In this document: positions 4,567-8,211 of the stretch, one piece after another
Layout of the letters: each line of letters begins with the position of its first letter
How positions within the stretch are numbered: the stretch's first letter is position 1
DNA from: SYFY01 sp043719475
GTDB taxonomy: Bacteria; Pseudomonadota; Gammaproteobacteria; Pseudomonadales; Azotimanducaceae
DNA: 8,211 bases
Direction: 5' to 3'
Assembly: GCA_043719475.1 (NCBI GenBank)
Contig: JAYSTS010000020.1
Location: forward strand, 1-8,211
Translations under genes and position numbers: made by a program
The notes under the pieces: model-generated
Told to the model about the DNA's origin: nothing
What the model saw: the letters and a program-made list of their open reading frames with translations, nothing else
Databases searched by the model: none

Positions 4567-7450
4567 CCCCATCGTGCCGACGGCAACCGATCCAGCACCT
4601 CGCCGGGATTGGGTGAACTACAAGCGTCTGCTGAAGTATGTCCGTCCGTACGGCTGGATTTTTTTGTTATCGGTGATTGGATTTTTTGCCGCCAGTGGCG
4701 CTGAAGCCTACATGGCGCGCTTGCTCGGTGATCTCATCGACAACTGGGGTGCAACAGGCACGGATGTCGCGGCGACCATCGCCCTGACAATGTTCCTTGC
4801 CGCGTTGATGCGGGGTCTGGGAAACGTTGTGGGTGAACTGTTGCTGTCGTCAGTCAGCATGAACGTCGTGCACAATCTGCGAACAGAGCTCTTCGATCAC
4901 CTCCTGGTGCTGCCGAGCAGCTATTTTGATGCCAGTTCCCAGGGACATCTGGTTTCGCGCCTCACCTTTACGGTCACCCAACTCAGGGACACCGGCACCG
5001 ATGCGCTGAAGACCATCGTGCAGGATGGTGGCAAGGTCATCATCTACTTCGTGGCCATGCTGTTACTCAGTTGGAAACTCACTCTGATATTTATTGCTGC
5101 GGCACCGTTGCTGGCGTTGGTCGTGATGTTCTCCAGTCAGCGTTTTCGCAAGCTCTCGCGCCGTATTCAGGATTCGATGGGCGATGTCACCCACATCAGT
5201 GGTGAAGCTGTGGGCGGTTATCGGGTGGTGAAAATTTATGGTGGTGAAAGTTACGAACAAGGCAGGTTCCATCACGCCAGTCATCGAAATCGACGCCAGA
5301 ATCTGAAAATGATCACCACCAAGGTGTTCAGCACCGAGATCAACGAGATATTGGTCGCCGCAGCCATCTCGGGTTTGATTCTGGTGTTGTTTCTGACCGG
5401 CGTTGGGGTGGAGATGACTTCGGGGCAGGTGGTCTATTTTCTCAGTCTTGCCAGTCTCATGGCGCGGCCGATCCGCAAGTTGTCCGAAGTCAACGCCAAG
5501 CTCCAACGAGGTTTGTCCGCCGCTGAAGATGTGTTCGCGCAACTGGACACACCGAGCGAGCGAGATAGCGGTACGCTTGAAGCGGGTCGAGTTGAAGGTC
5601 GACTCGAGTTCCGCAACGTTTCGTTCGCCTATGATCGCAGCCGCAATGAAGTGCTGCGCGGTATCAGTCTGCGCATCGAACCTGGACAAACCGTCGCTCT
5701 GGTGGGCCGATCCGGTAGTGGGAAATCCACGCTGGCCAGTCTTATCCCCCGTTTCTACGACATTGATTCAGGCGAAATCCTGCTCGATGACAAACCGATC
5801 ACGGCCTACAGCCTGCGTTCGCTCCGCGACCAGATCGCACTGGTAACCCAACAGATCACGCTGTTCAACGATACCCTCGAGCGCAACGTTGCCTACGGCA
5901 GTCTTGCCAACACTGATCGGGATCGCGTCTGGCATGCACTTGAGCGGGCGCATGCGGCGGACTTCATCCGTGCCATGCCTGAAGGGATCGAGACCCTCGT
6001 CGGGGATGACGGTGTGCTGCTGTCTGGCGGTCAGCGACAACGGGTGGCCATTGCTCGTGCGCTACTAAAGGACGCGCCAGTGCTTATTCTTGACGAGGCT
6101 ACCTCAGCACTGGACACCGAGTCGGAACGGTTTATCCAGGCAGCGCTCGCCGAAGTGATGAAGGGGCGAACCACACTGGTGATCGCGCATCGACTCTCTA
6201 CCATCGAGTCGGCAGACCTGATTGTGGTCATGCAGGACGGCAGGATTGTGGAGACGGGTACCCATCGAACCTTGATGGGGCAAGCTGGCACTTATGCGGG
6301 ACTTCATTCTGCGCAGTTCGAAGACAAGGCTGCGGCCGGTACGCCGTCAGTAACGCCGAACGCTCAGTCATTCTCCGGGTTAAAATCAAGCGGCCTGCGG
6401 AAGCGACTCAGTCATCCGGTGATGCCTGTGTTGGCAGCGACAAGCTTCGAGCGGGCATGGGATCGGGACGCAAGCTGGCTCGTACTGCTTCGACCACTGA
6501 GCTGGGTTTATGGTTTGGTCACTCGCCGGCGCAAACGACGGCTGACGCATCCTGCGTACCCACGAACGAGACTACCGGTACCCGTCATCGTCGTTGGCAA
6601 TATCACCGTTGGCGGTACTGGCAAGACCCCGTTGGTGATGGCGTTGATAGATTTGTTGGTTCGACTTGGATTTTCGCCTGGAATCGTGACGTGCGGTTAT
6701 GGCGGGAAACTGGGTGGCGCAATAGAACAGGTGCCGAGCGAAGGCGATCCTGCGCGTTATGGTGATGAAGCCCCTCTGTTGGCTCGTCGTACCCGAGTGC
6801 CAGTGTATGCCGGCCAGGACAGAGTTGCCGCCGCACAGCAGCTCCTAACGCTGCACGACTGCGATGTAATCGTCGCTGACGATGGCTTGCAGCACTACCA
6901 TCTCAATCGTGACTTTGAGATTGCCCTGGTTGATGGCACGCGGGGATTTGGCAATGGGTATCTCCTCCCGGCAGGGCCGCTACGTGAGTTGCCCGACCGA
7001 CTGGCTGAGGTTGATCTGGTGATCGCGAGTGGAAAACCCTGGCCTGGCTGCGCAGGGGTGATGGAACTGAAGCCGGCAGCGCTGATCCGTTGGGATGATT
7101 CACACTTCGAGAGTCCTGATTTTCTTCCTGAAGGCACACACATCCATGCCGTTGCCGGCATCGGCAGTCCCGCCCGATTTGCGGCAACGTTGCAGCAAAT
7201 AGGGCTTGCGCCACAGATACACGCCTGGCCGGATCACCACGCCTTTGATGGAAGTGAAGTGCAGTTTGATGACGATCATCCGGTGGTGGTCACCGAAAAG
7301 GACGCGATCAAGCTGCGCAAGTGTGTGCCCTCTCACCCACGACTTTGGATACTGCAGGTTGATGCCACCTTGAGTGTCGAGCTTGAAGATGAGATTACCC
7401 GTAAGCTCGTTGAGCGAAGCATCAGGCCGGGGCAAAACAAACGATCATGA
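4550..7450 (+). CDS. msbA-lpxK: MsbA-LpxK fusion: lipid A flippase joined to tetraacyldisaccharide 4'-kinase
   Basis: One uninterrupted 966-codon frame carries two complete enzymes. Residues about 20-592 are MsbA, the ABC exporter that flips core-lipid A to the periplasmic face. Its membrane domain spans about 35-310. The ATPase has Walker A GRSGSGKST (386-394), Q-loop Gln434, signature LSGGQ (491-495), Walker B VLILDE (511-516), and H-loop His547. Residues about 632-966 are LpxK, which phosphorylates the 4' position of the lipid A disaccharide. It has the membrane-contacting segment RPLSWVYGL (648-656), P-loop GNITVGGTGKTP (683-694), ADDGLQHY (776-783), GNGYLLPAGPLRE (801-813), and VVTEKDA (913-919). 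MsbA proteins normally end just after the QFED point (589-592) and LpxK starts a new gene. Here about 32 further residues join them, and the only nearby ATG (codon 625) lacks a ribosome site. Both domains look intact, apart from Cys715 where LpxK usually has Arg. A lost stop by sequencing error is the main alternative. Confidence 0.88.
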   Translation: MSETTDPIVPTATDPAPRRDWVNYKRLLKYVRPYGWIFLLSVIGFFAASGAEAYMARLLGDLIDNWGATGTDVAATIALTMFLAALMRGLGNVVGELLLSSVSMNVVHNLRTELFDHLLVLPSSYFDASSQGHLVSRLTFTVTQLRDTGTDALKTIVQDGGKVIIYFVAMLLLSWKLTLIFIAAAPLLALVVMFSSQRFRKLSRRIQDSMGDVTHISGEAVGGYRVVKIYGGESYEQGRFHHASHRNRRQNLKMITTKVFSTEINEILVAAAISGLILVLFLTGVGVEMTSGQVVYFLSLASLMARPIRKLSEVNAKLQRGLSAAEDVFAQLDTPSERDSGTLEAGRVEGRLEFRNVSFAYDRSRNEVLRGISLRIEPGQTVALVGRSGSGKSTLASLIPRFYDIDSGEILLDDKPITAYSLRSLRDQIALVTQQITLFNDTLERNVAYGSLANTDRDRVWHALERAHAADFIRAMPEGIETLVGDDGVLLSGGQRQRVAIARALLKDAPVLILDEATSALDTESERFIQAALAEVMKGRTTLVIAHRLSTIESADLIVVMQDGRIVETGTHRTLMGQAGTYAGLHSAQFEDKAAAGTPSVTPNAQSFSGLKSSGLRKRLSHPVMPVLAATSFERAWDRDASWLVLLRPLSWVYGLVTRRRKRRLTHPAYPRTRLPVPVIVVGNITVGGTGKTPLVMALIDLLVRLGFSPGIVTCGYGGKLGGAIEQVPSEGDPARYGDEAPLLARRTRVPVYAGQDRVAAAQQLLTLHDCDVIVADDGLQHYHLNRDFEIALVDGTRGFGNGYLLPAGPLRELPDRLAEVDLVIASGKPWPGCAGVMELKPAALIRWDDSHFESPDFLPEGTHIHAVAGIGSPARFAATLQQIGLAPQIHAWPDHHAFDGSEVQFDDDHPVVVTEKDAIKLRKCVPSHPRLWILQVDATLSVELEDEITRKLVERSIRPGQNKRS
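6326..6421 (+). other. Interdomain linker of the MsbA-LpxK fusion
   Basis: Codons 593-624 lie between the usual end of MsbA and the first possible LpxK methionine (6422). The residues are Ala/Ser/Pro/Gly-rich first, then basic (LRKRLSHP, 617-624), suggesting a flexible cytoplasmic tether whose basic end could meet the membrane surface. TAA triplets occur here only out of frame (for example 6350-6352). The nearest purine-rich stretch, GGAAG at 6399-6403, is 18 nt before ATG 6422, too far for a normal ribosome site. Confidence 0.7.
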
Positions 7451-8202
7451 CCACGTTTCACGTTGTTATTCCGGCTCGGTACGGGTCTACCCGCTTACCT
7501 GCCAAACCACTAGCTCTTGTTGATGGTCTGCCGATGGTGGTGCAGACAGCACACAGCGTCGCACAGGCCAATCCTGCATCGCTGATCGTTGCGACCGATG
7601 ATCAACGGATCATTGATGTCGTTGAGGCAGCCGGGTTTCGTGCTTTCATGACCCGCGCAGATCATCCGTCCGGGAGTGATCGGGTACTTGAAGTTGTCGA
7701 TCGATTAGAGCTAAACGTTGATGACATTGTCATCAACGTGCAGGGAGATGAACCTCTGATACCTGCGCAGGTCCTACAGCAACTGGCGGATGCACTTGCG
7801 AATTCGGAGGTTGGAGTAGCCACACTGTGTGAGCGCATTCATTCACGCTCCGAGGTTTTCAATCCGAATGTGGTCAAGGTGGTTCGGGACCAGGAGGGAC
7901 GCGGCCTGTATTTCTCAAGGGCGCCGATTCCGTGGGCTCGAACTGAGTTCGCGAGCGATTCTGCGCAGCTACCTCACGCACCGGGGTATTTGCGTCACAT
8001 CGGCGTGTATGCCTACCGGGTATCGGCGCTGCGTCAGTTTGTCACCCTTCCGCCAGGCAGACTGGAGCAGGTGGAAGCCCTGGAGCAGCTCAGGTTGCTG
8101 GAGAATGGGCTGCCCATCCTCGTACTCGACTCGGTGGTATCGGTACCTGGTGGGGTTGATACCCTAGATGATCTACGGCGAATCAACAATCGGGCGCGAT
8201 GA
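7447..8202 (+). CDS. kdsB: 3-deoxy-manno-octulosonate cytidylyltransferase KdsB
   Basis: Cytosolic enzyme that activates Kdo with CTP to CMP-Kdo, the donor for the first sugars of the lipopolysaccharide inner core. Length is 251 residues, as usual for KdsB. Family motifs in order: IPARYGSTRLPAKPL (8-22) for the nucleotide, IVATDD (47-52), MTRADHPSGSDR (68-79), INVQGDEPLIP (96-106) with Asp101 a likely metal ligand, FNPNVVKVV (138-146), YFSRAPIPW (155-163), HIGVYAYR (184-191), LEQVEALEQLRLLENG (206-221) and GGVDT (235-239). The start ATG overlaps the stop of the fusion gene as ATGA (7447-7450), a classic coupled junction. The small Trm112/YcaR-type gene often found between lpxK and kdsB is absent. 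The product acts right after LpxK in the pathway, which explains the operon. All motifs look intact. Confidence 0.96.
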   Translation: MTTFHVVIPARYGSTRLPAKPLALVDGLPMVVQTAHSVAQANPASLIVATDDQRIIDVVEAAGFRAFMTRADHPSGSDRVLEVVDRLELNVDDIVINVQGDEPLIPAQVLQQLADALANSEVGVATLCERIHSRSEVFNPNVVKVVRDQEGRGLYFSRAPIPWARTEFASDSAQLPHAPGYLRHIGVYAYRVSALRQFVTLPPGRLEQVEALEQLRLLENGLPILVLDSVVSVPGGVDTLDDLRRINNRAR

Positions 8203-8211
8203 CGGTTTGCG
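8199..8211 (+). CDS. Possible next operon gene, first four codons only
   Basis: ATG at 8199-8201 overlaps the kdsB stop as ATGA, the same junction as lpxK/kdsB, and reads M-T-V-C before the window ends. In related operons kdsB is often followed by a low-molecular-weight protein tyrosine phosphatase gene, whose product begins with a short hydrophobic strand, so this would fit. The call rests on the junction and on gene-order knowledge; four codons cannot identify a protein. Confidence 0.3.

Noticed and set aside
5063..5689. A long minus-strand open frame of 208 codons opposite the MsbA region.
   Set aside because: It lies wholly within the conserved MsbA coding sequence on the other strand, its translation shows no recognisable domain, and it is best explained as a shadow frame.
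6381..6386. TAAAAT in the MsbA-LpxK linker as a possible internal promoter -10 for lpxK.
   Set aside because: No -35 element lies at about 17 nt upstream (GAACGC there), no TGn extension precedes it, and lpxK lacks its own ribosome site.

Overview
The window reads as chromosomal DNA of a Gram-negative bacterium, most likely a gammaproteobacterium of moderate GC content. The basis is the gene content: an ExbB/ExbD pair, the lipid A functions MsbA and LpxK, and KdsB sit in one tight run, and the ClpB, GalU and KdsB proteins resemble gammaproteobacterial forms. All recognisable genes lie on the plus strand. There are no tRNA or rRNA genes, CRISPR arrays or insertion sequences, and no gene-free stretch exceeds about 180 bases.

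Layout: (1) 1-690 is the 3' end of clpB, followed by a strong stem-loop. (2) 831-1157 encodes a 108-residue protein whose C-terminal half looks like the anti-sigma factor FlgM. This gene and its downstream spacer hold three separate short tandem duplications. (3) 1331-2161 is galU, preceded by an imperfect palindrome. (4) 2272-3435 is a TTG-started PLP enzyme of the D-threonine aldolase / D-serine dehydratase family. (5) 3484-8202 is a compact envelope operon: exbB-like, exbD-like, a single 966-codon frame containing complete MsbA and LpxK domains, then kdsB. Its junctions are a 12-nt gap, a 17-nt overlap and a 4-nt ATGA overlap. A second ATGA at the end of kdsB suggests another gene starting at 8199, cut by the window edge.

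The genes of region 5 belong together. LpxK phosphorylates the lipid A disaccharide to make lipid IVA, KdsB makes the CMP-Kdo added to it next, and MsbA flips the finished core-lipid A across the inner membrane. ExbB/ExbD form a proton-driven inner-membrane motor often found upstream of these genes. GalU supplies UDP-glucose for surface polysaccharide. The most notable feature is that MsbA and LpxK, normally two adjacent genes, are one open frame here, with an intact linker and no ribosome binding site for a separate LpxK. I know of no characterised MsbA-LpxK fusion, but I could not search for one.
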